Positions 32,421 through 42,527 of a stretch of DNA of 64,000 bases are shown here, piece after piece. The position numbers were made by a program, and so were the translations under genes. Origin of the DNA: Haliotis asinina (taxonomy: Eukaryota; Mollusca; Gastropoda; Lepetellida; Haliotidae); contig NC_090288.1 in NCBI RefSeq assembly GCF_037392515.1, positions 14,613,969 through 14,677,968 of the forward strand. The letters run 5' to 3'. The notes below the pieces were generated by a model. It did not search any database. It saw only the letters and a list, made by a program, of their open reading frames with translations, and was not told the DNA's origin. The stretch's first letter is position 1; each line of letters begins with the position of its first letter.

Positions 32421-33701
32421 GTCGCGGTGGCTGAGCGGGCTAGGCGGCTGACTTTGTGTGCTGGCGATTAGGTGCCTGACTCTGAGGGTGCGGGATCGAA
32501 TCCCGGATGGGACTCAACCGAAAAAAGTACTAGAATTTGTACTTTACTAAGAAAGTGAGATCCCAAATATGACATATGTTGCATTTGACCACTTTCTAAA
32601 TGGCATCGTGTAATCATAGCTTTCGGCCGTGGGAGCCGTGCCAATTTACACTCATCAGAGGGGTACACAAAGTACGCAGTCTAGACTACCAGTTGTCCGA
32701 CTTTCATTTTCGTGGAAGTCGCGGTGGCTGAGCGGGCTAGGCGGCTGACTTTGTGTGCTGGCGATTAGGTGCCTGACTCTGAGGGTGCGGGTTCGAATCC
32801 CGGATGGGACTCAACCGAAAAAAGTACTAGAATTTGTACTTTACTAAGAAAGTGAGATCCCAAATATGACATATGTTGCATTTGACCACTTTCTAAATGG
32901 CATCGTGTAATCATAGCTTTCGGCCGAGGGAGCCGTGCCAATTTACACTCATCAGAGGGGTACACAAAGTACGCAGTCTAGACTACCAGTTGTCCGACTT
33001 TCATTTTCGTGGAAGTCGCGGTGGCTGAGCGGGCTAGGCGGCTGACTTTGTGTGCTGGCGATTAGGTGCCTGACTCTGAGGGTGCGGGTTCGAATCCCGG
33101 ATGGGACTCAACCGAAAAAAGTACTAGAATTTGTACTTTACTAAGAAAGTGAGATCCCAAATATGACATATGTTGCATTTGACCACTTTCTAAATGGCAT
33201 CGTGTAATCATAGCTTTCGGCCGTGGGAGCCGTGCCAATTTACACTCATCAGAGGGGTACACAAAGTACGCAGTCTAGACTACCAGTTGTCCGACTTTCA
33301 TTTTCGTGGAAGTCGCGGTGGCTGAGCGGGCTAGGCGGCTGACTTTGTGTGCTGGCGATTAGGTGCCTGACTCTGAGGGTGCGGGTTCGAATCCCGGATG
33401 GGACTCAACCGAAAAAAGTACTAGAATTTGTACTTTACTAAGAAAGTGAGATCCCAAATATGACATATGTTGCATTTGACCACTTTCTAAATGGCATCGT
33501 GTAATCATAGCTTTCGGCCGTGGGAGCCGTGCCAATTTACACTCATCAGAGGGGTACACAAAGTACGCAGTCTAGACTACCAGTTGTCCGACTTTCATTT
33601 TCGTGGAAGTCGCGGTGGCTGAGCGGGCTAGGCGGCTGACTTTGTGTGCTGGCGATTAGGTGCCTGACTCTGAGGGTGCGGGTTCGAATCCCGGATGGGA
33701 C
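32421..33701 (+). pseudogene. Five tRNA-like heads, direct orientation (class II, Leu/Ser-like)
   Basis: Heads at 32421-32513, 32718-32810, 33015-33107, 33312-33404 and 33609-33701, each 93 nt, exactly 297 bp apart. Their length and a long variable region resemble tRNA-Leu or tRNA-Ser. The acceptor stem pairs at only about five of seven positions and the anticodon stem is poor, so these are tRNA-derived sequences and not functional tRNAs. The first head has GGGATCGAATCC in its B box; the other four have the perfect GGGTTCGAATCC. All could still recruit pol III. Confidence 0.65.
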
Positions 33702-33834
33702 TCAACCGAAAAAAGTACTAGAATTTGTACTTTACTAAGAAAGTGAGATCCCAAATATGACATATGTTGCATTTGACCACTTTCTAAATGGCATCGTGTA
33801 ATCATGTATGAAGATAGTCATTCATGAATTTTAG

Positions 33835-33920
33835 TAAAAATTGCAAATGGCGGCCTTGTACAAATGTCATCACTACCGATACTGCTGTTACTCTGCGGCC
33901 GATTCCAGTATAAATCTACG
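33835..33920. promoter_or_regulatory. Candidate promoter region of the unit (shared 5' side of genes A and B)
   Basis: A TATAAAT box at 33909-33915 lies 139 bp before the gene A ATG, and an AAATGGCGGCC (YY1-like) motif stands at about 33846. Gene B of the preceding unit is transcribed away to the left, so the region could serve both directions. The same sequences are conserved in the following units (for example 38069-38140). No transcription start data are available. Confidence 0.35.
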
Positions 33921-34053
33921 TCTTTCACATGTTAAAATACAATAGTGTCTTCTTAAATACCTTGAATATGCAGCCTTGTAAACATCTTGTCGGTAGAAGA
34001 TCTTGAAACGATGCCGTAGTCAACGAAATGCAGAGCGATAGCGAGTAAGAGCA

Positions 34054-36663
34054 ATGGCGGTTCTGTTAAAAACAGATGGGACGGTGGTAACAGCAACGGT
34101 AACTAGTGTAGAGACGAGGTCAGAACGAGGCGTCATTGTCCATTTCCGGTAAGGACAATCAGCCGGCTGTAGTTGCATGACATGTGGCCAAAGGCTTGGC
34201 GATTTTTAGGTCTCCGGCCATTGCCAATATATTCAAACGTCGGATATGCTAATTAACCACCAAATCGGGCTCATGGGCTGACAAAAATACAACACTCACC
34301 CGCTAAAGTAATGCTAGCGCAAAATAAAAACAAACTTTGGGCATTCCTTTTCAATCAAAAGTATTTCAGATTCCCTTTTCTTACCTATTTCGTATCTGGT
34401 TATCCTAGACACACAGGTCGCTGTATAAACTCCGGCAGCGAAGGTTAAGATTGGCAGACCATTATTATCATCCCGCGCATGGTTGCGAATGCATCAAAGT
34501 ATATTGTGTCATTTGGGGAATTAAGACCATGAACAACAGGGAAAGAAAGACATAGCTGTCGAGCCAAAAGCAGAGTTCTTTTAGAAAAGGAAACAGATCC
34601 CGGTGTGTGGGCTGTCGTCATGGTTTCCGTCGGTGATAAAAAGAAGGGCAGACCGAGTGCATTTTGACCTCGAGTATTAACTTGTTAACTACTGAATACA
34701 TTTAATTGCCGGCCAAGACACTTCGCCTCAGCCGGAAAATGTCTGCTGGTGTGTGGCTGATGCACATTAAAGTTTGCCGTGACTGCTGCACTCATGACTG
34801 TCGTGGAAGGACAAGCGTGAAGATTCCTCGAACTCCGCGCTTGAAACTGGCGCTAATAAGACGACAAGAGTGGTCTCCCTTCAGTAAGTGGTCGGCAAGA
34901 AGCTGGATGAGGCACCGGTGCATTCAATCCTCTCACTTACAAATGAGCTAAAATTTAATGAACCTTGTGGCTGAATCAGTTGGTTTACACGTTTACTTTG
35001 TGCACGGTATAACTGACAATTTCCCGATAGGACTACATCGTATCACCACTTATATCCCCGCTCACCCAACTGCAAAGTCGGGATCCCTGGCTTTTAATTG
35101 TCAGCCAATGTGTCTGAAAATCTTGTCGTAATGACTTGTTGTTACATTCGGCTCTGGTTGTCCGTGTATATATTTAGCCAGAGTACCCTGATTTACTATC
35201 TGTCCTAGAGATATTACATTGCTCAGTGGGAACGTACAAAGCAACAGAGAATATTTAAGGTTTCTCTTTGTTTTGAAGTTTTCTTTCTTTGATTTCAGAT
35301 GGAAGACGGTAAGCCCGTTTCCTTGGCAACATGTTTATTAAACCAGTGCATGTATATCATGCTATACGTCTAAATATAAAGCAAAGATTACACATTCACC
35401 TCCGGTATTTACATGATGGGTCAGTGGGGTAACTTGGTGGTTAAAGCACAGACTAAGTTACCGAAGTCTCAGTTTCTATTTCTTTCATGCTTGAAACACG
35501 TGATCCCACCAGGGTGTTCCTCCAACCCTAGCCGCCCGGATAAAGTTGGGTTAACACTTCAGGCAGCGTAAAACCATACTCACTCACTCACCCACACACT
35601 CATCATTTGGGACGCATACGCAAGGGGAAATGACGATTTTCGTCTCTAAACATTCAAAGGGTGACTGGGCCGGGTTAACTGGTATTCCGTCTACGTTGAT
35701 TAATATTTGAAATACCATCCTAACCTTTTCTGTTTTCTCAAATTGTACATGTGTCTGAATATTAATGAGTGCCTTAACTGCCCCAGCACCACTCAAGTCG
35801 CTTATTTCTCCGTGTCGGTCTGGACTGAAAGTAACAACCAGACGAACAGCACTGTCCTGATGTCGGTATCAGACAATATAGAAATGTCCAAAGACACTTC
35901 GTTGCGTAAAAAAACACTCAAAAGGGGGGTGGGGGTGGCGGGGGAAGGGAGACCACTCTCAGATCGCTTGTGCTGTGACCTATAGTGAGCGAAGTAATCG
36001 TAAAATAACCAGCGGCCCGGTATCAGCTTGTACCATGGCCACCCATGTGTATACACTTCGAATTTTCCATTGCAGATTCAGATTGTCAAGATTGCGCCTG
36101 AAGACAGCAACACAGCTAAAGGACGCCGGTGATTCCATAACCCACACTTAAGTATCAGTAAAACGCTAATTAACCAGTTGGTCTGGATGTTTATTTTGTA
36201 CCTGGTAGATCTGAGGCATCTACGCCAGCATATTCGACCCAGCTAGAACGTTCCTCGCTTTGCTCGTTTTCCATTGCACATTCAGATTATGAAGGATGGA
36301 CTTGAAGACAACAACACAGCGGTTGAGGACAAATATCCCTGAACAAGTTCATTTGTTAACTAGTTTGCCCTGTATTACATTTTCAAGATAGCTCGATGCC
36401 AGAGTCTGTTCAGCTGCCTCTACTGCTGTGTTGCTGTCACCTATTCGTTGAAAAATACACTAAAGGAAGAACAACAGACTCGTGTGTGTACCATTCACTG
36501 ACATTTATTCAGGTTACACCAAGAAATGAAATGGTATGTACCAAAGAAAGCATCAAAATCGGGGCCGAAAATGAAGCGCAGTCAAGAGAGGAATAAAGAA
36601 ATGTCAGCCAAAGGGTATGCCAAAACATTGAATAATAGGTCGAAAGGGTGTGTCCACAAATAG
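34054..36663 (+). CDS. Gene A, copy 2: small spliced gene, 102 aa, basic tail
   Basis: Exons 34054-34148, 35299-35308, 36076-36128 and 36513-36663 all have GT-AG borders. Their total of 309 nt closes to 102 codons plus TAG. Exon 1 starts at an ATG in a fair context (gcaATGG), preceded by a TATA-like TATAAAT at 33909, and predicts beta-strand-like segments (KTDGTVVTATVTSV, then GVIVHF). Exon 2 is a 10-nt microexon (ATGGAAGACG) adding Trp-Lys-Thr. Exon 3 reads IQIVKIAPEDSNTAKG. Exon 4 is rich in Lys/Arg (PKKASKSGPKMKRSQERNK). There is no signal peptide or membrane segment. The spacing of K-x-DG...A-x-VTS recalls the N-terminal domain of kinesin-13 (KIF2) proteins, from memory and weakly. Function unknown. 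An alternative is that these are fortuitous ORF pieces; phase closure and conservation of the open frame across copies argue against it. Confidence 0.55.
36280..36342 (+). pseudogene. Decayed duplicate of gene A exon 3 (present in every unit)
   Basis: About 200 bp after exon 3, a second block repeats its frame (IQIMKDGLEDNNTAVED against IQIVKIAPEDSNTAKG) and the preceding TTTTCCATTGCA tract. The acceptor AG has become AC and the frame ends in TGA after 20 codons. It would be skipped by splicing. Equivalent blocks lie at the same offset in the other units. It supports the exon 3 reading frame as a real ancestral coding segment. Confidence 0.5.
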
Positions 36664-36719
36664 GCCGAAATGTGTAGTCAGATCAGTCCAAAGTGGAAAA
36701 GGCACCACAAAACATCCTA

Positions 36720-36945
36720 CCACACAAACACACTCAATCACGTGCTCGAAAACGTCAGTCACACATGCAAACCACAACTCTCACACATCCACCCATACTT
36801 ACACGCCAAACGCTCTCACACATTCAGATACACCCTCACACATTCACACATGCAAAACACATCGTCTTCACAGACATTCAAACAAGCATTTCTCTCTCTA
36901 TCTCTCTCGCTGTCTCTCTCTCACACACACCACATAAAACACATC
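36720..36945 (+). repeat. CA/CT-rich simple sequence in the unit
   Basis: ACAC-, TCTCTC- and CACACA-rich stretch in the 3' flank between the converging genes A and B, followed at about 37096-37122 by a (GCAC)n tract of variable length. It produces long spurious His/Thr/Ser-rich frames on the plus strand. The equivalent blocks in other units vary in repeat number. Confidence 0.75.
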
Positions 36946-37136
36946 TCTCTACCATGCACCAATTCACAAACGCAAACGCACCTGACACAAAGATCCCGTT
37001 ATGCTTATTACAACCTCTAATACATACACGCACTCAAACTTTCAAACAAACCACACCCTCGCACACATATATATGTATACACTTTAACCTGTATGCACAC
37101 ACGCACACACGCACGCACGCACACTGGATGAGCAAT

Positions 37137-37756
37137 CTAAGAGAACATTCTCCTGAAGAAGGCAGCCACTCTCCTCAGCGCCTTCCTCACAGGATGAACC
37201 TCTATGTCCTCCACGAAACTGTCCTCGTCCTCGTCTTCATAGACCCAGTAGTCACTGTCGTCGTCACTAGGGGCAGGATAGTGGTCGACGTAGGTGATGG
37301 TGACTGGGGCGGGGAGCGTCTCACCGTGGTCAGGGCGGGCCCAGAATGGGGTGAAAACACTCAGGGGGTCATGAGAAGGGGTCGGGGAAGCAGCCTGTGG
37401 ACGCTACATCGGTCAGTGGGGAGGGAGGGAGGGAGAAAGGAGGGGCATTTAAAGGAGTTACAGGAGGTGTTAGAGTTGAATAAGGCAAAAGGAAGTCATA
37501 GTCCCAGATTACACATGAACAATAATTTTAATGTGTACATGAGAGAGGGGTGTGTGGGGGCTATTTCTGGACATTATAACAGACTGGAAAAAGTGTCCAG
37601 TGCAGTAGCACGTGTAAGAGATCACTGGCTCATGGACAAAAGCAAACTATTCCACCGAATAGGAAACAGATGTAGATGGGATGTACATACACAGTCGGAC
37701 TCCTCATCCAGCGACGGCCATAGACTAGCAGCAGGAGTCACATGATACCGGATCAT
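37137..37756 (-). CDS. Gene B, copy 2
   Basis: Coding exons 37691-37756 and 37137-37394. It has a silent Phe102 change (TTT to TTC); otherwise the reference protein. The intron contains the (GGGA) microsatellite in its short form. Confidence 0.55.
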
Positions 37757-38278
37757 GTCTTCCCGTGCTGAAAATAATCCAAACAGCACATTCAAATACA
37801 CAGTAACTACATATGCAACAAAACCTTTAGCATGTTCAAAACATAGCAAGATATTCGTTCTTCCAGCTAAGCGCATTGCACAAATTAGGACTGCGGACCA
37901 ATAGATCTGATCATCAGATTGTCAAGAGTTTTAAAAGGTCTAATATACAGAAAATAAATCACAGATTACTTTACATTATCCCCCACCATATGTAGACACG
38001 GAAAGTACACACTTCAAGAGCAGAAAGGCTGTATGAAGATAGTCATTCATGAATTTTAGTAAAAATTGCAAATGGCGGCCTTGTACAAATGTCATCACTA
38101 CCGATACTGCTGTTACTCTGCGGCCGATTCCAGTATAAATCTACGTCTTTCACATGTTAAAATACAATAGTGTCTTCTTAAATACCTTGAATATGCAGCC
38201 TTGTAAACATCTTGTCGGTAGAAGATCTTGAAACGATGCCGTAGTCAACGAAATGCAGAGCGATAGCGAGTAAGAGCA

Positions 38279-40888
38279 ATGGCGGTTCTGTTAAAAACAG
38301 AGGGGACGTTGGTAACAGCAACGGTAACTAGTGTAGAGACGAGGTCAGAACGAGGCGTCATTGTCCATTTCCGGTAAGGACAATCAGCCGGCTGTAGTTG
38401 CATGACATGTGGCCAAAGGCTTGGCGATTTTTAGGTCTCCGGCCATTGCCAATATATTCAAACGTCGGATATGCTAATTAACCACCAAATCGGGCTCATG
38501 GGCTGACAAAAATACAACACTCACCCGCTAAAGTAATGCTAGCGCAAAATAAAAACAAACTTTGGGCATTCCTTTTCAATCAAAAGTATTTCAGATTCCC
38601 TTTTCTTACCTATTTCGTATCTGGTTATCCTAGACACACAGGTCGCTGTATAAACTCCGGCAGCGAAGGTTAAGATTGGCAGACCATTATTATCATCCCG
38701 CGCATGGTTGCGAATGCATCAAAGTATATTGTGTCATTTGGGGAATTAAGACCATGAACAACAGGGAAAGAAAGACATAGCTGTCGAGCCAAAAGCAGAG
38801 TTCTTTTAGAAAAGGAAACAGATCCCGGTGTGTGGGCTGTCGTCATGGTTTCCGTCGGTGATAAAAAGAAGGGCAGACCGAGTGCATTTTGACCTCGAGT
38901 ATTAACTTGTTAACTACTGAATATATTTAATTGCCGGCCAAGACACTTCGCCTCAGCCGGAAAATGTCTGCTGGTGTGTGGCTGATGCACATTAAAGTTT
39001 GCCGTGACTGCTGCACTCATGACTGTCGTGGAAGGACAAGCGTGAAGATTCCTCGAACTCCGCGCTTGAAACTGGCGCTAATAAGACGACAAGAGTGGTC
39101 TCCCTTCAGTAAGTGGTCGGCAAGAAGCTGGATGAGGCACCGGTGCATTCAATCCTCTCACTTACAAATGAGCTAAAATTTAATGAACCTTGTGGCTGAA
39201 TCAGTTGGTTTACACGTTTACTTTGTGCACGGTATAACTGACAATTTCCCGATAGGACTACATCGTATCGCCACTTATATCCCCGCTCACCCAACTGCAA
39301 AGTCGGGATCCCTGGCTTTTAATTGTCAGCCAATGTGTCTGAAAATCTTGTCGTAATGACTTGTTGTTACATTCGGCTCTGGTTGTCCGTGTATATATTT
39401 AGCCAGAGTACCCTGATTTACTATCTGTCCTAGAGATATTACATTGCTCAGTGGGAACGTACAAAGCAACAGAGAATATTTAAGGTTTCTCTTTGTTTTG
39501 AAGTTTTCTTTCTTTGATTTCAGATGGAAGACGGTAAGCCCGTTTCCTTGGCAACATGTTTATTAAACCAGTGCATGTATATCATGCTATACGTCTAAAT
39601 ATAAAGCAAAGATTACACATTCACCTCCGGTATTTACATGATGGGTCAGTGGGGTAACTTGGTGGTTAAAGCACAGACTAAGTTACCGAAGTCTCAGTTT
39701 CTATTTCTTTCATGCTTGAAACACGTGATCCCACCAGGGTGTTCCTCCAACCCTAGCCGCCCGGATAAAGTTGGGTTAACACTTCAGGCAGCGTAAAACC
39801 ATACTCACTCACTCACCCACACACTCATCATTTGGGACGCATACGCAAGGGGAAATGACGATTTTCGTCTCTAAACATTCAAAGGGTGACTGGGCCGGGT
39901 TAACTGGTATTCCGTCTACGTTGATTAATATTTGAAATACCATCCTAACCTTTTCTGTTTTCTCAAATTGTACATGTGTCTGAATATTAATGAGTGCCTT
40001 AACTGCCCCAGCACCACTCAAGTCGCTTATTTCTCCGTGTCGGTCTGGACTGAAAGTAACAACCAGACGAACAGCACTGTCCTGATGTCGGTATCAGACA
40101 ATATAGAAATGTCCAAAGACACTTCGTTGCGTAAAAAAACACTCAAAAGGGGGGTGGGGGTGGCGGGGGAAGGGAGACCACTCTCAGATCGCTTGTGCTG
40201 TGACCTATAGTGAGCGAAGTAATCGTAAAATAACCAGCGGCCCGGTATCAGCTTGTACCATGGCCACCCATGTGTATACACTTCGAATTTTCCATTGCAG
40301 ATTCAGATTGTCAAGATTGCGCCTGAAGACAGCAACACAGCTAAAGGACGCCGGTGATTGCATAACCCACACTTAAGTATCAGTAAAACGCTAATTAACC
40401 AGTTGGTCTGGATGTTTATTTTGTACCTGGTAGATCTGAGGCATCTACGCCAGCATATTCGACCCAGCTAGAACGTTCCTCGCTTTGCTCGTTTTCCATT
40501 GCACATTCAGATTATGAAGGATGGACTTGAAGACAACAACACAGCGGTTGAGGACAAATATCCCTGAACAAGTTCATTTGTTAACTAGTTTGCCCTGTAT
40601 TACATTTTCAAGATAGCTCGATGCCAGAGTCTGTTCAGCTGCCTCTACTGCTGTGTTGCTGTCACCTATTCGTTGAAAAATACACTAAAGGAAGAACAAC
40701 AGACTCGTGTGTGTACCATTCACTGACATTTATTCAGGTTACACCAAGAAATGAAATGGTATGTACCAAAGAAAGCATCAAAATCGGGGCCGAAAATGAA
40801 GCGCAGTCAAGAGAGGAATAAAGAAATGTCAGCCAAAGGGTATGCCAAAACATTAAATAATAGGTCGAAAGGGTGTGTCCACAAATAG
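38279..40888 (+). CDS. Gene A, copy 3
   Basis: Exons 38279-38373, 39524-39533, 40301-40353 and 40738-40888. Compared with copy 2: Asp8 to Glu and Val11 to Leu in exon 1, and a silent change in Leu92 (TTG to TTA) that is shared with copies 6-8 but not with its neighbours 2, 4 and 5. All splice dinucleotides are intact. Confidence 0.55.
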
Positions 40889-41370
40889 GCCGAAATATGT
40901 AGTCAGATCAGTTCAAAGTGGAAAAGGCACCACAAAACATCCTACCACACAAACACACTCAATCACGTGCTCGAAAACGTCAGTCACACATGCAAACCAC
41001 AACTCTCACACATCCACCCATACTTACACGCCAAACGCTCTCACACATTCAGATACACCCTCACACATTCACACATGCAAAACACATCGTCTTCACAGAC
41101 ATTCAAACAAGCATTTCTCTCTCTATCTCTCTCGCTGTCTCTCTCTCACACACACCACATAAAAACACATCTCTCTACCATGCACCAATTCACAAACGCA
41201 AACGCACCTGACACAAACATCCCGTTATGCTTATTACAACCTTTAATACATACACGCACTCAAACTTTCAAACAAAACACACCCTCGCACACATATATAT
41301 GTATACACTTTAACCTGTATGCACACACGCACACACGCACGCACGCACGCACGCACACTGGATGAGCAAT

Positions 41371-41990
41371 CTAAGAGAACATTCTCCTAAAGAAGGCAGC
41401 CACTCTCCTCAGCGCCTTCCTCACAGGATGAACCTCTATGTCCTCCACGAAACTGTCCTCGTCCTCGTCTTCACAGACCCAGTAGTCACTGTCGTCGTCA
41501 CTAGGGGCAGGATAGTGGTCGACGTAGGTGATGGTGACTGGGGCGGGGAGCGTCTCACCGTGGTCAGGGCGGGCCCAGAATGGGGTGAAAACACTCAGGG
41601 GGTCATGAGAAGGGGTCGGGGAAGCAGCCTGTGGACGCTACATCGGTCAGTGGGGAGGGAGGGAGGGAGAAAGGAGGGGCATTTAAAGGAGTTACAGGAG
41701 GTGTTAGAGTTGAATAAGGCAAAAGGAAGTCATAGTCCCAGATTACACATGAACAATAATTTTAATGTGTACATGAGAGAGGGGTGTGTGGGGGCTATTT
41801 CTGGACATTATAACAGACTGGAAAAAGTGTCCAGTGCAGTAGCACGTGTAAGAGATCACTGGCTCATGGACAAAAGCAAACTATTCCACCGAATAGGAAA
41901 CAGATGTAGATGGGATGTACATACACAGTCGGACTCCTCATCCAGCGACGGCCATAGACTAGCAGCAGGAGTCACATGATACCGGATCAT
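41371..41990 (-). CDS. Gene B, copy 3
   Basis: Coding exons 41925-41990 and 41371-41628. One replacement, Tyr74 to Cys, just before the acidic run. Splice signals unchanged. Confidence 0.55.
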
Positions 41991-42527
41991 GTCTTCCCGT
42001 GCTGAAAATAATCCAAACAGCACATTCAAATACACAGTAACTACGGGATATGCAACAAAACCTTTAGCATGTTCAAAACATAGCAAGATATTCGTTCTTC
42101 CAGATAGGTGCATTGCACAAATTAGGACTGCGGACCAAAAGATCTACAGTCTCTTCTGATCATCAGATAATCAAGAGTTTTAAAAGGTCTAATATACAGA
42201 AAATAAATCACAGATTACTTTACATTATCCCCCACCATATGTAGACACGGAAAGTACACACTTCAAGAGCAGAAAGGCTGTATGAAGATAGTCATTCATG
42301 AATTTTAGTAAAAATTGCAAATGGCGGCCTTGTACAAATGTCATCACTACCGATACTGCTGTTACTCTGCGGCCGATTCCAGTATAAATCTACGTCTTTC
42401 ACATGTTAAAATACAATAGTGTCTTCTTAAATACCTTGAATATGCAGCCTTGTAAACATCTTGTCGGTAGAAGATCTTGAAACGATGCCGTAGTCAACGA
42501 AATGCAGAGCGATAGCGAGTAAGAGCA

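Larger units (their letters stand above)
31784..33804. mobile_element. 2-kb insertion of head-to-head tRNA-derived monomers with 12-bp target duplication
   Basis: Only the first unit carries it. The flanking TGTATGAAGATA occurs at 31772-31783 and 33805-33816 and once in all other units, so the empty site is known. The insert consists of about 1.6 inverted monomers (31784 to about 32257) followed by about 5.2 direct monomers of 297 bp. Each full monomer has a tRNA-like head with an A box (TGGCTGAGCGGG) and a B box (GGTTCGAATCC). The target duplication fits target-primed insertion of a SINE-like RNA, but a tandem, partly inverted multimer is unusual. Confidence 0.8.

Noticed and set aside
32468..33559. 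Repeated 66-codon minus-strand ORF in the tRNA-derived monomers
   Set aside because: It is antisense through the tRNA-like head and is simply carried by the 297-bp repeat. No codon-level evidence.
32421..33701. Functional tRNA-Leu or tRNA-Ser gene cluster
   Set aside because: Acceptor and anticodon stems are poorly paired and no sensible anticodon loop forms. Only the pol III boxes are well preserved.
35299..35301. ATG of the 10-nt segment as a start codon
   Set aside because: It lies directly after a strong acceptor, and reading it as a start leads to stops in every downstream splice combination I tried. As a microexon it joins exons 1 and 3 in frame.
35707..35985. Plus-strand 92-codon ORF with a possible N-glycosylation site in each unit
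   Set aside because: No acceptor brings it into frame with exon 2, and its end changes frame between copies at a G-run, which argues against coding.
36693..37745. Long plus-strand ORF (about 350 codons) repeated in several units
   Set aside because: Its first third is translation of CA/CT simple sequence and the rest is antisense to the gene B exons. It is broken into different pieces in the other units by microsatellite indels, and the composition is implausible.
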